Source: Gemmatimonadales bacterium UBA7835
Lineage (GTDB): Bacteria; Gemmatimonadota; Gemmatimonadetes; Longimicrobiales; Gaopeijiaceae
Length of the DNA: 6,549 nucleotides
Assembly (NCBI GenBank): GCA_002500925.1
Contig: DLTN01000002.1
Coordinates: 1 to 6,549, forward strand
Direction of reading: 5' to 3'
Under the pieces are notes generated by a model, which worked only from the letters and a program-made list of their open reading frames with translations, had not been told where the DNA came from and did not search any database. Of the stretch, positions 6,240-6,549 are shown one piece after another. How positions within the stretch are numbered: the stretch's first letter is position 1; each line of letters begins with the position of its first letter. A program made the translations under genes and the position numbers.

Positions 6240-6310
6240 TTCCACGAGCGGGCACAGGCTGGGGAGCTGGGGAATAACTTGAACGAACGATCAAAGTGAG
6301 TGAAGAAACG

Positions 6311-6549
6311 ATGATCACCGCAGCAGACGTAAAGAAACTCCGCGACATGACTGGAGCGGGGATGATGGACTGCAAGAAGGCGCTTACCGAGACCGGAGGA
6401 GATACGGAAAAGGCCGTTGACCTTCTGCGAGCCAAGGGCGCTGCAAAGGCCGCGAAGCGTTCTGAGAAATCAGCTAACGAAGGTGCGATCGGCAGCTACA
6501 TTCATTTCGATAACAAGACGGCGGTTATCGTTGAAGTAAACTGCGAAAC
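6311..6549 (+). CDS. tsf: Elongation factor Ts, N-terminal part (runs off the window)
   Basis: EF-Ts exchanges GDP for GTP on EF-Tu during translation. Seventy-nine codons are present of a protein usually near 200-300 residues. The N-terminal UBA-like domain that touches EF-Tu is complete: ITAADVKKLRDMTGAGMMDCKKAL (2-25), then GGDTEKAVDLLRAKG, followed by the Ala/Lys-rich linker and the start of the core (EGAIGSYIHF, VEVNCE). An in-frame GTG at 6296 would add five residues (VSEET); the ATG fits the family better. The start is preceded by GAAGAAACG, A-rich with no clear Shine-Dalgarno. It follows rpsB after a 179-bp structured gap, longer than the other gaps inside the cluster. Truncation is only by the window edge. 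Confidence 0.97.
   Translation, partial: MITAADVKKLRDMTGAGMMDCKKALTETGGDTEKAVDLLRAKGAAKAAKRSEKSANEGAIGSYIHFDNKTAVIVEVNCE

Overview
The window is a housekeeping segment of a bacterial chromosome with every recognisable gene on the + strand. Product details point to the FCB side of the tree, most likely Gemmatimonadota or a close relative. The sigma-70 protein is compact and has no region 1.1, as in that group. The signal peptidase carries a PTRDNWGP segment before its GDNR box that I associate from memory with Gemmatimonadota enzymes. The gene order rplM-rpsI-rpsB-tsf is common in FCB genomes. Base composition looks moderate, a little above half G+C by eye. Taxonomy is inference from motifs, not a search result.

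Positions 1-2180: the last codons of an unrecognised upstream ORF overlap (ATGA) the start of a membrane-anchored 231-residue protein of unknown function. After 30 bp comes a complete NtrC/NtrX-type sigma-54-dependent response regulator. No sensor kinase is visible in the window.

Positions 2181-4038: a 184-bp spacer with an inverted repeat leads to type I signal peptidase (lepB, GTG start), followed by a compact primary-type sigma factor.

Positions 4039-6549: a 206-bp spacer holds repeated GTCCGAA motifs able to form alternative hairpins, then a plausible sigma-70 promoter. Next come rplM and rpsI (20 bp apart), rpsB and the start of tsf, which runs off the window. The rpsI-rpsB and rpsB-tsf gaps both hold clear stem-loops, the strongest being a 9+4 bp GC-rich hairpin before tsf. 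These genes supply 50S protein L13, 30S proteins S9 and S2, and elongation factor Ts, and are probably one transcription unit with internal RNA-level control.

I see no mobile element, CRISPR array, tRNA, rRNA or defence system, and no gene-free stretch over 300 bases. There is no convincing new multi-gene system. The points worth a second look are the structured RNA between the ribosomal genes, the charged extension of S2, the generally absent Shine-Dalgarno sequences with A-rich bases before several starts, the orphan regulator with its GSFTGA loop, and the unknown membrane-anchored protein beside it.
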